A stretch of 64,000 nucleotides of DNA from Natrinema hispanicum (GCF_900111485.1 NZ_FOIC01000006.1:62001-126000), one strand, 5' to 3'; shown: positions 17,238-25,954, counted from the stretch's first letter. The notes: generated from the sequence alone by a model not told the origin. Numbers and translations: made by a program.

Positions 17238-18335
17238 ATGAGCTCGAGAGCGACGTTCGGGACGCTCAAGCAGATCGGTGCGATCGTGATCGCGATCGCG
17301 ATCGTGATCGCGGCCGGGATCCTCGTCGGTCAGGCACCCGCCATCTTCGGCGTCGAGGAACAGCCGGAGGCATCGATTACGTTCGACGACCAGCGGGGCA
17401 ACGGCACCAGCGTCACGATTCAGGACGTGACGCTTTCGGACGGCGGCTACGTCGTCATCACTGACGGTAGTGACCAGCCGCTTGCTGTCTCCGATCAGCT
17501 CGAGGCCGGCACCCACGAAAACGTGACCATCGAGCGCGAGGACGGCGCGAACCGTGACCTCGTTGGACAGCTCACTGCGACGGTCCATCAGGATACGTCC
17601 ACCCAGGAGGGCTACGCCTACGAAGCCACCGATGGCGAAGAAGACCAGCCCTATCTCGCGGATGGGTTCCCGGTCAGTGCCACCGCGACAGTGTTAAGCG
17701 GCGACAGCGCGGTCAGCAATTCGTTCGCCGTCGATTCGATCGACGCACCGTCGTCGGCGACCACGAACGAGACGATTTCCGTGAGCGCCCGGATACGCAA
17801 CCCGACGACGTTCCAGGCCCAACAGCCTGTCGAGGTCCGCATCGGCGGGGCCGTCTTCGCCCGACAGGTGTTCGAACTCGAGAGCGGCGAAGTCCGGAAC
17901 GTGACCTTCGAGGTGGAGACGAACGGTGCACCAGCCGGTAACCAGTCGATCGGCGTCTACACCGAGGACGACGGCGAACTCGGCCAGATCGACCTCGCGT
18001 TCCACACCGATCCGGTCGTCGCGGTTGAAGCTGCGAACAACGACAGTGTGACGGTCTCTGCGGCGACCCCCGAGGAGGGATTCGTCGCCCTCGAGCGCGA
18101 CGGGACGATCCTCGGGACGAGCGAGCGACTCGACCCTGGCGAGCATGGGAACGTCACAATCGACCTGCCGGCCGACACGTCGATCGCCGCAGACGACGAA
18201 CTGACGGCGACCCTCTATGCAGGTACTCCGGGCAACATCGACGCGGCCACTCCGATCGAGTCCGGCGGCGAGCCAGTACAGACGGTGTTCACGTTCGGAG
18301 CCGTGGCGGACGAGCCCGGTGACGGCGAGGAGTAA
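17238..18335 (+). CDS. Membrane-anchored surface protein with two DUF7282-like domains
   Basis: A 365-residue protein with a single N-terminal hydrophobic anchor (IGAIVIAIAIVIAAGILVG, about 13-31) and an acidic outer part. Residues of about 42-145 (ASITFDDQRGNG ... GGYVVITDGSD ... AGTHENVTI ... DQPYLADGFPVSATATV) and about 265-355 (SVTVSAATPEEGFVALERDG ... PGEHGNVTIDLP ... ELTATLYAGTPG) repeat one pattern that I know as the haloarchaeal DUF7282 domain. A CARDB-like beta domain lies between (about 165-255: PVEVRIGGAVFARQVFELESGE). Function unknown; a cell-surface role is inferred from the anchor and acidity. Confidence 0.75.
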   Translation: MSSRATFGTLKQIGAIVIAIAIVIAAGILVGQAPAIFGVEEQPEASITFDDQRGNGTSVTIQDVTLSDGGYVVITDGSDQPLAVSDQLEAGTHENVTIEREDGANRDLVGQLTATVHQDTSTQEGYAYEATDGEEDQPYLADGFPVSATATVLSGDSAVSNSFAVDSIDAPSSATTNETISVSARIRNPTTFQAQQPVEVRIGGAVFARQVFELESGEVRNVTFEVETNGAPAGNQSIGVYTEDDGELGQIDLAFHTDPVVAVEAANNDSVTVSAATPEEGFVALERDGTILGTSERLDPGEHGNVTIDLPADTSIAADDELTATLYAGTPGNIDAATPIESGGEPVQTVFTFGAVADEPGDGEE

Positions 18336-18374
18336 TCGACCGATTCTTACCCGGCCCGACCCTACTCGCTGGCG

Positions 18375-19382
18375 ATGGACGCGCCGCTGTGGACCGAAAC
18401 CCACGCCCCGGAGCTGGCCGAGTTGCCACAGGACGACGCTCGCGAGTACCTACAGCGAGCCGTCGAGGAGCCACTGAATCTCCTCCTGCAGGGGCCGCCG
18501 GGAAGCGGGAAGACGGCCGCAGCGCGCGCACTGGCCCGTGAGGCGCACGACGATCCGGACAACGACTTCGTCGAGATCAACGTCGCCGACTTCTTCGGCC
18601 GGACCAAAACCGAGATCAAGAACGACCCTCGGTTCGAGCACTTCCTCGTCGGCCGCTCGTCGCTGTCCAAACGGGACATGATCAACCACGTTCTCAAAGA
18701 ATCCGCGAGCTACGCGCCCGTCTCGGGTGGGTACACCACGATCTTACTCGACAACGCCGAGAACGTCCGCGAGGACTTCCAGCAGGCGTTGCGCCGGATC
18801 ATGGAACAACACCACCGGACGACCCAATTCATCGTCGCGACCCGCCAGCCCACCAAGCTCATCCCCCCGATCCGCTCGCGGTGTTTCCCCGTCTCCTTCC
18901 GAGCGCCGACCAGCGACGAGCTCGTAACCGTCCTCGAGCGGATCGTCGAGCGCGAGGGCGTCGAGTACGACGCTGACGGCCTCGAGTTCGTCGCCGGCTA
19001 CGCCGACGGCAACCTCCGGCAGGCGATTTTGGCGGCCCAGACGACCGTCGAAGACGAAGGCGAACTCACGATGAGTGCGGCCTACGAGACACTCGGCGAG
19101 GTCGGCCTCGAAGACGAGATCGAGTCGATGCTCGATGACGCCGAGGCCGGCGCGTTCACCGACGCTCGGTCGACGCTCGATGACCTGCTCGTCGACGAGG
19201 GCCTCGATGGCACCGAGGTCCTCGAGTCGATCCTCGGCGTGGCTCGCAAGCGCTATCAGGGCGCACAACTCGCCCGAATCCATCGGCTCGTCGCCGACAT
19301 CGAGTTCGAGATGCACGAAGGAACCAGTGACCGCATCCACGTCTCACATCTACTTGCCGAACTGGGTCGCGACGCCGAATAG
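18375..19382 (+). CDS. rfcC: Replication factor C small-subunit-like AAA+ protein (RfcC type)
   Basis: A 335-residue clamp-loader subunit. Visible are Walker A GPPGSGKTAAAR near residues 40-51, LLQG before it, an RFC-type QALRRIMEQHHRTTQFIV helix, the SRC arginine-finger motif (PIRSRCFPVSF) and a C-terminal collar domain. The Walker B position reads ILLDNAE instead of the usual DEAD/DExx, so the catalytic glutamate is replaced by asparagine. Haloarchaea carry more than one small subunit and I assign this to the divergent RfcC type. It would load PCNA (gene at 47.8 kb). Gap to the DUF7282 gene: 39 bases. Confidence 0.85.
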   Translation: MDAPLWTETHAPELAELPQDDAREYLQRAVEEPLNLLLQGPPGSGKTAAARALAREAHDDPDNDFVEINVADFFGRTKTEIKNDPRFEHFLVGRSSLSKRDMINHVLKESASYAPVSGGYTTILLDNAENVREDFQQALRRIMEQHHRTTQFIVATRQPTKLIPPIRSRCFPVSFRAPTSDELVTVLERIVEREGVEYDADGLEFVAGYADGNLRQAILAAQTTVEDEGELTMSAAYETLGEVGLEDEIESMLDDAEAGAFTDARSTLDDLLVDEGLDGTEVLESILGVARKRYQGAQLARIHRLVADIEFEMHEGTSDRIHVSHLLAELGRDAE

Positions 19383-19439
19383 ACGACTCTCGTGCCGTGA
19401 TCGAAGCACCTTTCTCCGCGCTGTGGGTGGACACGTTGT

Positions 19440-19877
19440 ATGCCAACGGTTCGTGAGACGCACATCGAGAACCGCTTTCGCGTGCAGCCAAACCACGCGA
19501 ACAACAACGGGACGCTCCATGGCGGCAACCTGATGAAGTGGCTCGACGAGCTCGCCGGCATGGCGGCGATGCGATTCGCCGGCGAGACCTGCGTCACCGC
19601 GCAGGTCAACAGCCTCGCGTTCGAACGCCCGATCCAGATCGGTGACACGGCACTGGTCGAAGCCTACGTCTACGACGCGGGGAAAACGAGCGTCCGCGTC
19701 GCATTACGGGCCAAACGAGAGAATCCACGAACCGGTGAGACCCAAAAGACGACCGAATCCTCGTTTACGTTCGTCGCGATCGACGAGGACGGCTCACCGG
19801 TTCAGGTTCCCGATCTCACCGTCGAAACGGATGAGGGCGAGCGACTCCGAAAGCGCGCCCTCGAGGCCGACTACTGA
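19440..19877 (+). CDS. Acyl-CoA thioesterase, hotdog fold
   Basis: A 145-residue single hotdog-domain thioesterase of the YciA/BFIT-like group, hydrolysing acyl-CoA esters. The diagnostic stretch NHANNNGTLHGGNLMKWLDELAGMAA carries the conserved catalytic Asp; TAQVNSLAFERPIQIGD follows in the second strand pair. Length is normal. It starts at an ATG 57 bases after the RFC gene and overlaps the end of convergent trmG10 by 7 bases. Confidence 0.9.
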   Translation: MPTVRETHIENRFRVQPNHANNNGTLHGGNLMKWLDELAGMAAMRFAGETCVTAQVNSLAFERPIQIGDTALVEAYVYDAGKTSVRVALRAKRENPRTGETQKTTESSFTFVAIDEDGSPVQVPDLTVETDEGERLRKRALEADY

Positions 19878-20962
19878 CGACGACCTGTTTCCTCGAGTAC
19901 CATCACGTATCGTGTTAGCGAGCGATGCACGCGGCGCTCGAAGACCGACTCGATCTCCCAGCCGGCCGTTCGCGCCTCACTTGCCCACGACCGATCCGCG
20001 ACGACGACCGCCCGCGGGGCCACCCGGCGTGCTTCGGCGAGGGCACCCGCAACGAGGTCCTCGAGTCGGTGGGTATCGATCTTCGACTGGCGGCCGTAGG
20101 GCGCATCGAAGACGACGCCGTCGACCGCGTCGTCGACAAGCGGGAGTCGGGTCGCATCGCCACGGCCGACGTGCCAGGTTCCGCGGTCACAGCCGGTCGG
20201 CGAGGGCTCGTCGCGTGTGAGGAAGTGTCGGAGGTTCGTTCGCGCGCCGTCGGCCATCTTCGCCTGCGCGTCGGTTCCGATCGCGTCTGCACCGACGAGG
20301 CCGGCCTCGACGAGCACGCCGCCGGTGCCACACATCGGATCCAGAATCGTCGCCCCCGGTCGTGCGCCGGCGATGTTCGCCACGGCGCGTGCGAGCAGCG
20401 GATCCATGCTCCCTGGCTGGAAGAAGGGTTTGTCCGTCGGTGCGCGCGTCCCAAAATCGCGGACGCTCTCGGTCGTGAGCCAACCCAGCGCACAGACGGA
20501 AACTTCCTTTCCCGTGGGGGCGTCGCCGTCGTCCTCGAGCGACTCGCACACGCTGTCGTCATCCTCGAGTGGTCCCGCAGCAAAGACGGCTCGCAGGCAG
20601 TGATCTGGATCGTCGAGATCCACCGCAAAGCCGCGATCGACCAGTACTTGTCCCAGTTCGCGTTCCGCGCGCTCGGTGCTCACGCCACTGGTACCGTGGA
20701 CGTCGGTCGCACGCACCGCGACCGTCCCCTCCCGGTCGATTGCGGCAGCCTCGAGGATAGCGCGTGCGCTCGCGAGATCGGCGTTACCTCGGCCAACGAG
20801 CTCGCTGGCACGATGGGTGTAGGCGAGCCCGCGAACGCGTGCGGGGACGATCGCGTCGGCGACGGCGAGGCCGGGTGCGATCCGGTCGACGCCGGTCGCG
20901 GCGCTCGCCGCTTCGCGGGCCGCGAACGCATCGTCCTCACCGCCTAACTCGAGCAGGTACAC
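19871..20962 (-). CDS. trmG10: tRNA (guanine(10)-N2)-dimethyltransferase
   Basis: A 363-residue archaeal Trm-G10/Trm11-like enzyme that methylates G10 of tRNA using SAM. The N-terminal half is a THUMP-containing RNA-binding region. The C-terminal Rossmann methyltransferase has motif I ILDPMCGTGGVLVEAGL at about 203-219 and the catalytic NPPY-type motif IV as FDAPYG near 288, one residue away from the usual DPPYG. The conserved start (MYLLELGGEDDAFAAREA) fits the family, so 20962 is the likely start. Confidence 0.93.
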   Translation of the reverse strand: MYLLELGGEDDAFAAREAASAATGVDRIAPGLAVADAIVPARVRGLAYTHRASELVGRGNADLASARAILEAAAIDREGTVAVRATDVHGTSGVSTERAERELGQVLVDRGFAVDLDDPDHCLRAVFAAGPLEDDDSVCESLEDDGDAPTGKEVSVCALGWLTTESVRDFGTRAPTDKPFFQPGSMDPLLARAVANIAGARPGATILDPMCGTGGVLVEAGLVGADAIGTDAQAKMADGARTNLRHFLTRDEPSPTGCDRGTWHVGRGDATRLPLVDDAVDGVVFDAPYGRQSKIDTHRLEDLVAGALAEARRVAPRAVVVADRSWASEARTAGWEIESVFERRVHRSLTRYVMVLEETGRRQ

Positions 20963-21053
20963 GGTCGATGGTGGCCGTCCCTCGCGTATGAGGCTGCCGT
21001 TTTCCCCGCTCGATGCCGGTCGTATAAACCGGATATATCAGGTGGCGGCACCA

Positions 21054-21066
21054 ACCTTTATAAACC
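21054..21066 (+). promoter_or_regulatory. Strong TATA box for tbp
   Basis: ACCTTTATAAACC is centred about 30 bases before the ATG at 21092 and is one of the best TATA matches in the window. TTTTTAAG also lies close to the start. Confidence 0.6.
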
Positions 21067-21091
21067 TTAAATACGTCTTTTTAAGCGACTA

Positions 21092-21652
21092 ATGACGGAT
21101 CCGAAGGACACCATCAACATCGAAAACGTGGTGGCGTCGACCGGTATTGGACAGGAACTCGATCTCCAGAGCGTCGCAATGGACCTCGAGGGTGCCGATT
21201 ATGACCCCGAGCAGTTCCCCGGTCTCGTCTACCGAACCCAGAACCCAAAATCCGCCGCGTTGATCTTCCGATCGGGGAAGATCGTCTGTACCGGCGCGAA
21301 AAGCACCGACGACGTCCACGAGAGCCTGCGGATCGTCTTCGACAAGCTTCGTGAACTCCAGATTCAGGTCAACGAAGATCCCGAGATCGTCGTCCAGAAC
21401 ATCGTCACCTCGGCCGACCTGGGCCGCAATCTCAACCTGAACGCGATCGCCATCGGGCTCGGCTTAGAGAACATCGAGTACGAACCCGAACAGTTCCCGG
21501 GACTCGTCTACCGCCTCGACGAACCCGAAGTCGTCGCCTTGCTCTTTGGCTCGGGCAAACTCGTCATCACCGGCGGGAAAAAGCCCGAAGACGCCGAACA
21601 CGCCGTCGACAAGATCGTCTCCCGCCTCGAGGATCTGGGACTGCTCGAGTAA
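21092..21652 (+). CDS. tbp: TATA-box-binding protein
   Basis: A 186-residue general transcription factor made of two direct repeats of the TBP saddle: INIENVVASTGIGQELDL ... PEQFPGLVYRTQNPK ... IFRSGKIVCTGAKS, then VVQNIVTSADLGRNLNL ... PEQFPGLVYRLDEPE ... LFGSGKLVITGGKK. It ends in a short acidic tail. It recruits RNA polymerase with TFB. Haloarchaea often have several TBPs; this one has the canonical full length. It is preceded by a strong TATA box, with a 20-base palindrome 64 bases after the stop. Confidence 0.98.
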   Translation: MTDPKDTINIENVVASTGIGQELDLQSVAMDLEGADYDPEQFPGLVYRTQNPKSAALIFRSGKIVCTGAKSTDDVHESLRIVFDKLRELQIQVNEDPEIVVQNIVTSADLGRNLNLNAIAIGLGLENIEYEPEQFPGLVYRLDEPEVVALLFGSGKLVITGGKKPEDAEHAVDKIVSRLEDLGLLE

Positions 21653-22088
21653 CATCGTCGGGTCGGACTCACTCGAATCGACGCCACCAGCGCCAGCTCG
21701 TTCATACTACCGGCTATCACGGGAGTTCCCGTGATCGCACGTGAGTCGCTGTCGCCGGCGACACGGGGCGACAGCTGTGACCGGTCTCATCCGAGCCCGT
21801 GTCGATAGTCTCGTCGATGTGTCGTCGATGATCGACCGCCGTCGGTCTCGTCCTGTTACCGTCTTGTGTGCTGATGAATCAGGGGCAGCGAGAGATCGCC
21901 GCCCGTGACTGTTTACGACCGTCGTTCCTGTCGGATTCACAACTACGACTCTGAATAACCCTCGCTTTATCCGAATTATCGACCGTTCATTCTGCCCGTA
22001 GAGCGGCTGACTCGCCTGAATCGGACCACATTCACTGAAACGACCGACCGCGTTTATCCGGTGTCTGATCCCTGACTCTCACGTGCCA
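21653..22088. other. 436-bp intergenic region after tbp
   Basis: No gene is supported. It contains a perfect 20-base palindrome (21716-21735), the shorter palindrome GTCGCC-GGCGAC (21751-21762) and AT-richer sequence nearer the next gene. Confidence 0.5.
21716..21735. promoter_or_regulatory. 20-base palindrome ATCACGGGA-GT-TCCCGTGAT
   Basis: Two perfect 9-base arms with a 2-base centre start 64 bases past the tbp stop codon. As RNA the loop is too tight for the full stem, so a protein site or a cruciform is as likely as a terminator. Confidence 0.4.
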
Positions 22089-22514
22089 ATGACGATCCAC
22101 TCTGATCGGTCGCTCGCCGTTTCGGAACGGTTTCCTCCCGGTAACAACGGCGTTATCGACCGTCGTTCGCTTCCGCGCGAGACGATCGACCGCATCGTCG
22201 ATAGTGACCGCCGGCGGGAGGTGCTGCGCTGCGTGCTCGCGGCCGACGAGCCGGTTTCGGTCCGGCGACTGGTGGCGACTCTTGCTGACGCCGAATACGA
22301 TCCGACAGTCGGGACGCCGATTCACCAGCTTCGCCAGCGGATCCACGTCTCGCTGTGTCGGACGCACCTGCCGCTGCTCGCGGAACACGACATCGTGCGC
22401 TATGACCCGGCGCAAAACCTCGTCGCGCCGGGGGAACACGCATCGGCGTTCGAATCCCTGCTCGAACTCGACTCCGAATCGTCCGAGCAACCGATCGCCG
22501 CCCGGCTCGAGTAG
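22089..22514 (+). CDS. DUF7344 winged-helix regulatory protein
   Basis: A 141-residue protein with one winged-helix domain of a kind abundant in haloarchaea (DUF7344). Residues of about 35-115 show the pattern IVDSDRRREVLRCVLAADEP, SVRRLVATLADAEYD, RIHVSLCRTHLPLLAEHDIV. Such proteins are thought to bind DNA, but no target is known. The start is ATG at 22089; a GTG at 22083 would add two residues. It is convergent with hisG, 4 bases apart. Confidence 0.82.
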   Translation: MTIHSDRSLAVSERFPPGNNGVIDRRSLPRETIDRIVDSDRRREVLRCVLAADEPVSVRRLVATLADAEYDPTVGTPIHQLRQRIHVSLCRTHLPLLAEHDIVRYDPAQNLVAPGEHASAFESLLELDSESSEQPIAARLE

Positions 22515-22518
22515 GGGC

Positions 22519-23379
22519 CTACTCGACCAGCCGCTCGATTTCGGTCACCAAAATATCGCTCGCACCGGCTGCTTTGACATCTGTAATCGTCTCGAAGACA
22601 TCTGTCTCGTTGACGACGGCATGGACCGCGACCTTCCCTTCGTCGTCCGTTTCATCGGCGATGTCCATGACCGTCGGGCCGCCAAGACCTGGAATGACGT
22701 CGCGGACGTCGTCGAGTTCAGTTCGTGGCACGTTCATCATCAGGTAGCGTTTGCCCTCGGCGTGTTTGACCGAGGACAGCGCGGTCCTGACCTCTTCTAT
22801 TTTCGGGTCATCGAGGACGTCGTCACGGCCGAACAGCCGCACCGAACTCGAGAGGACTTCGTCGACGATGGCCAGCCGGTTCATCTTCAGCGTCGTCCCG
22901 GTGCTCGTGATGTCGACGATGGCGTCGGCCATCTCGACGTGGGGAGTGAGTTCCGTCGCGCCCGAGACCTCGACGATGTCGGGTTCGACGCCGGTGTCGG
23001 CAAAGAAATCGGCGGTGATGTTTGGGAACTCGGTGGCGACGATCTTGCCCGCCAGATCGTCGACGGACGTAATGTCCCCGTCTTCGGGAGCAGCCAGGAC
23101 GAGCCGACAGCGTCCGAACTCGAGGTCGAGCAACTCGTCGACGTTGTCCACGCGGGCTTCCTGGACCTGATCGAAGCCGGTAATGCCGAGATCGGCCGCG
23201 CCGTCGGCGACGTACTCCGGAATGTCGGCTGCGCGGGCGAACAACACGGTGACGTCGGGATCGACCGTATCGGCGTAGAGTTTCCGGTCGGCTCCGTTTT
23301 CGAGATGGAGCCCCGCCCGCTCTAAGAGATCGATCGTCGGCTCGTGCAGGCGGCCCTTGTTGGGAACGGCGATTCGCAT
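22519..23379 (-). CDS. hisG: ATP phosphoribosyltransferase, long form
   Basis: A 286-residue HisG that joins ATP and PRPP in the first, feedback-controlled step of histidine synthesis. Family blocks include [43 protein letters not shown] and the PRPP-binding region [13 protein letters not shown]. The extra ~75-residue end ([22 protein letters not shown] ... [10 protein letters not shown]-type stretch) is the regulatory ACT-like domain of the long, hexameric form. No other his genes lie nearby, which is normal in haloarchaea. Confidence 0.96.
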   Translation of the reverse strand: MRIAVPNKGRLHEPTIDLLERAGLHLENGADRKLYADTVDPDVTVLFARAADIPEYVADGAADLGITGFDQVQEARVDNVDELLDLEFGRCRLVLAAPEDGDITSVDDLAGKIVATEFPNITADFFADTGVEPDIVEVSGATELTPHVEMADAIVDITSTGTTLKMNRLAIVDEVLSSSVRLFGRDDVLDDPKIEEVRTALSSVKHAEGKRYLMMNVPRTELDDVRDVIPGLGGPTVMDIADETDDEGKVAVHAVVNETDVFETITDVKAAGASDILVTEIERLVE

Positions 23380-23521
23380 ATGCCCGCTCTTGGGTGTCGG
23401 CGGGGAATTGTCTTTTCATCGGGGCAAACGGTCGCCACCGTCGACTGGACAGTCACGCTCGAGGCGCGGATCGGTGACGCCGACCGCTGTTCCTTTCAGC
23501 GACGTGCACCTAGCTCGACGT

Positions 23522-23797
23522 ATGTTCGGGTCGCGAACCGCAACCGCCGTGGTGGGACTGCTGGTGAGTCTCCTCGTGAGTGCCGTCCTCTGGTGGCGGT
23601 TCAATACGGTCGCGTTCTTTCTGGTCGTCCCGTTCGTTCCGTTTCTGTTCGGTAAGTCGGGACGAGAGTCATCGGAACCACCGGTTCGAACGTGTCCCGC
23701 CTGTGGGTTCCAAACGCGGGATCCGGCGTATGAATACTGTCCACGCGACGGGACGGCCCTGGAGACGACACGCGCCCGCGAGTCGCCCTCAGCGTGA
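23522..23797 (+). CDS. Small membrane protein with a zinc ribbon
   Basis: A 91-residue protein. Two hydrophobic helices (VVGLLVSLLVSAVLWWRF; VAFFLVVPFVPFLFG) are followed by a cytoplasmic zinc ribbon with two Cys pairs, CPACG at about 61-65 and CPRDG at about 77-81 — a CxxC and a single Cys in the second knuckle, so the ribbon may be incomplete. The frame runs upstream to 23357, but that part overlaps the hisG promoter and is basic; the ATG at 23522 fits the family. It overlaps the end of the SHOCT gene by 9 bases. Function unknown. Confidence 0.72.
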   Translation: MFGSRTATAVVGLLVSLLVSAVLWWRFNTVAFFLVVPFVPFLFGKSGRESSEPPVRTCPACGFQTRDPAYEYCPRDGTALETTRARESPSA

Positions 23798-24166
23798 TCG
23801 ATCCCGCTCGAGCGTCTCTCGGCGCTGTTCGTACTCCTCGTCGCTCAACTCGCCGCGAGCGTACGCGCGGCGAAGCTCCTCGAACGCCCCATCGGAGCCA
23901 TCGCTCGATCCAGTGACCGCTCGATAGAGGAGATAGCCACCACCGATGATGCCGGCGACGAACAGGAGTTGCATCAGTACGGCGACGAGGGGCATCCAGC
24001 CGGGGACCGTTCCGCCACCCCAGACGCCGTGTCCCCACATGCCACCCATCATCGGCCCGACACCCATCATGCCGAATCCCATGAAGAGCATCGGCAGCAC
24101 GACGAGGGCACCGATGGCGATGAGGACAATCGTGACGAGTCGCGTGTCGCGTGTGTCTGTTGCCAT
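23789..24166 (-). CDS. SHOCT-domain membrane protein with a Met/His-rich segment
   Basis: A 125-residue protein. A first membrane helix (LVTIVLIAIGALVVLPMLFM) runs into a Met/Gly/His/Trp-rich segment (MGFGMMGVGPMMGGMWGH and on, about residues 29-50), a second helix (PLVAVLMQLLFVAGIIGGGYLL) and a C-terminal SHOCT motif (FEELRRAYARGELSDEEYEQRR). SHOCT motifs are short oligomerisation helices. The Met/His-rich stretch is of a kind that often binds copper, and the gene borders a copper cluster, so a role there is inferred. Convergent with the zinc-ribbon gene. Confidence 0.78.
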   Translation of the reverse strand: MATDTRDTRLVTIVLIAIGALVVLPMLFMGFGMMGVGPMMGGMWGHGVWGGGTVPGWMPLVAVLMQLLFVAGIIGGGYLLYRAVTGSSDGSDGAFEELRRAYARGELSDEEYEQRRETLERDRSR

Positions 24167-24556
24167 GTTAAGTCACCGGCGACGGAGCGTCCCGTCCCCA
24201 TGTAGAACGACGGCCTCCCGACTCAATGCAGTTCTCCCTTTGAATCCAATGTCCGTCTGCGACCACTGTGGCGTTCTGTCCGTCAGTGATTCGATGACGA
24301 GCGAATCCACGCAGCCGGCCGCGCGTGCCCCATACCGGCAGTTCGTCGGAGTCATTCTATCGGTCGCCGCCGCGGTTCCATCGCGTGTCGGACGCCACGA
24401 TCGATTCCGTCCCGGCGCGCCGCGGGTTCGGTCGCGCTATTCCACGCCTCTCTAATGGAAGGGCACCCTCGAACTTTCGAGTCTCCGCTTCCCGATGGGA
24501 ATGACATAGTTTTCTGAAGAACAACCGCAATAGTCACGCTATCCGTACGACTAGAT
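24167..24556. other. 390-bp divergent intergenic region of the copper cluster
   Basis: This lies between the SHOCT gene (minus) and the YHS permease gene (plus). A 68-codon frame at 24249-24455 begins MSVCDHCG but degrades into basic sequence, so I do not call it. The right part holds an ACTTTCGA motif at 24473-24480 shared with the other copper-cluster promoters. Confidence 0.5.
24469..24482. promoter_or_regulatory. Putative metal-regulon site upstream of the permease
   Basis: CTCGAA-CT-TTCGAG is a perfect inverted repeat that includes the 8-mer ACTTTCGA found at the regulator and copA promoters. It lies about 75 bases before the permease start. Assignment rests on the shared motif only. 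Confidence 0.4.
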
Positions 24557-25954
24557 ATGGAGCCGCCGCTCATCGAGGGAGTCCTCGAGTCACTCCGGGT
24601 CGGCCTCGGATTCCTCTGGACCGCGGCGTGGGCGATCATCATGGGACTGACGATCACGAGTCTCGTGCAAGTCTACGTCTCGAAAGAGCGAATGGCGCAG
24701 GTACTCGGGGACGACGACCTCTCGAGTCTCGCGACGGCGACGGCGTTCGGCGCGGCGAGTAGCGGCTGTAGCTTCGGTGCCGCCGCTATCGGCAAGGGGC
24801 TGTTCGCGAAGGGCGCTCATGTGGTAAATTTCCTCGCGTTCATGTTCGCGTCGACGAATCTGATTGTCGAACTCGGTCTGATGATTCTGATCCTGCTTGG
24901 GTGGGAGTTTCTGGTCGCGGAACTCCTCGGCGGACTCGTCCTCATCGCGGTCATGGCGTTTATCGTCCGGCTGACGCTTCCGGAACCGCTGTTCGACGAG
25001 GCTCGGGCACAACTCACTAGGCACGAGCACGACCACAGCGCCATGGTGGACCCGACATGCGGGATGGACGGGTCCACCGACCATACTCTCGTGACCGATG
25101 GCGGCGACACGCTGACGTTCTGTTCTGCGGGGTGTCTGGAGACCTACCGCCAACAGGCGGCTGGCAGCGGCACGTGGCACGACGATCTCCGTTCGTGGGG
25201 CGGCTGGTACAAACTCGGGAACCAGTATCGCAAGGAGTGGTCGATGATCTGGAAGGACGTCGTCGCGGGCTTTCTCATCTCGGGATTCGTCATCGTGTTC
25301 GTCCCACAGCAGGTCTGGAACACGCTGTTTCTCGAGGGCGATGGAGTGCTTGTGACCGCCGAAAACGCAGTTATGGGTGTCACCATCGCCGTCATCAGTT
25401 TCGTCGGCAGCATGGGCAACGTCCCTTTTGCGGTCGCGCTCTGGGGCGGTGGGATCAGCTTCGCTGGCGTCATCGCCTTTGTCTACGCCGATCTCATCAC
25501 GATTCCGGTTCTCAATGTCTACCGGAAGTACTACGGCTGGGCGGTCATGCTCTACATTCTCGGCGTCTTCTTCGTGACGATGGCCTTCACTGGCTTGCTG
25601 ATGGAACTGCTCTTCGACGCACTCGGTATCGTTCCGAATCTGGCCGGCGGGGAGACGGCCACCGAGGCGACGTACTTCGAACTCGACTACACGCTTGCCC
25701 TCAATCTAGTCGCGTTCGCACTGTCGGGCGTGCTCCTGTACGTCTACCGCCGCGGGCTCGGTGCGCCCGGGCAGCACCGCGATCCCGTGTGTGGGATGCG
25801 AACCGACGATGACGGCCCAAGCACCACGTACGACGGCGAGACCTACTACTTCTGTTCGACTGCCTGTAAGCGGGCGTTCGAGGAGACACCCGCCGAGTTC
25901 GCCGGCGAGTCGCCGCGCGGGTCGGACTCCGAATCGTCACACGAGCATCACTGA
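24557..25954 (+). CDS. COG0701-type metal efflux permease with two fused YHS domains
   Basis: A 465-residue membrane protein. The first half (about 1-145) has the permease signature ATAFGAASSGCSFGAAAIGKGLF with Cys71. A His-rich bridge HEHDH leads into a YHS-like domain at about 164-198 (DPTCGM ... LTFCSAGCLETY). The second permease half spans about 225-400 (VVAGFLISGFVIVFVP; FVGSMGNVPFAVALWGGG). The C-terminus is a canonical YHS domain (DPVCGM ... YYFCSTACKRAFEETP) and a HEHH tail. COG0701 permeases include arsenic and copper/zinc exporters, and YHS domains bind soft metals. Copper is inferred from the CopZ, CopA and TRASH neighbours. Placing one YHS in the middle is unusual. Confidence 0.85.
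   Translation: MEPPLIEGVLESLRVGLGFLWTAAWAIIMGLTITSLVQVYVSKERMAQVLGDDDLSSLATATAFGAASSGCSFGAAAIGKGLFAKGAHVVNFLAFMFASTNLIVELGLMILILLGWEFLVAELLGGLVLIAVMAFIVRLTLPEPLFDEARAQLTRHEHDHSAMVDPTCGMDGSTDHTLVTDGGDTLTFCSAGCLETYRQQAAGSGTWHDDLRSWGGWYKLGNQYRKEWSMIWKDVVAGFLISGFVIVFVPQQVWNTLFLEGDGVLVTAENAVMGVTIAVISFVGSMGNVPFAVALWGGGISFAGVIAFVYADLITIPVLNVYRKYYGWAVMLYILGVFFVTMAFTGLLMELLFDALGIVPNLAGGETATEATYFELDYTLALNLVAFALSGVLLYVYRRGLGAPGQHRDPVCGMRTDDDGPSTTYDGETYYFCSTACKRAFEETPAEFAGESPRGSDSESSHEHH

Noticed and set aside
24249-24455. 68-codon frame beginning MSVCDHCG in the divergent gap of the copper cluster
   Set aside because: Only the first residues look like a zinc or metal motif; the rest turns basic and Arg/Pro-rich, and the frame is a part of a longer non-coding-looking frame opposite the SHOCT gene.
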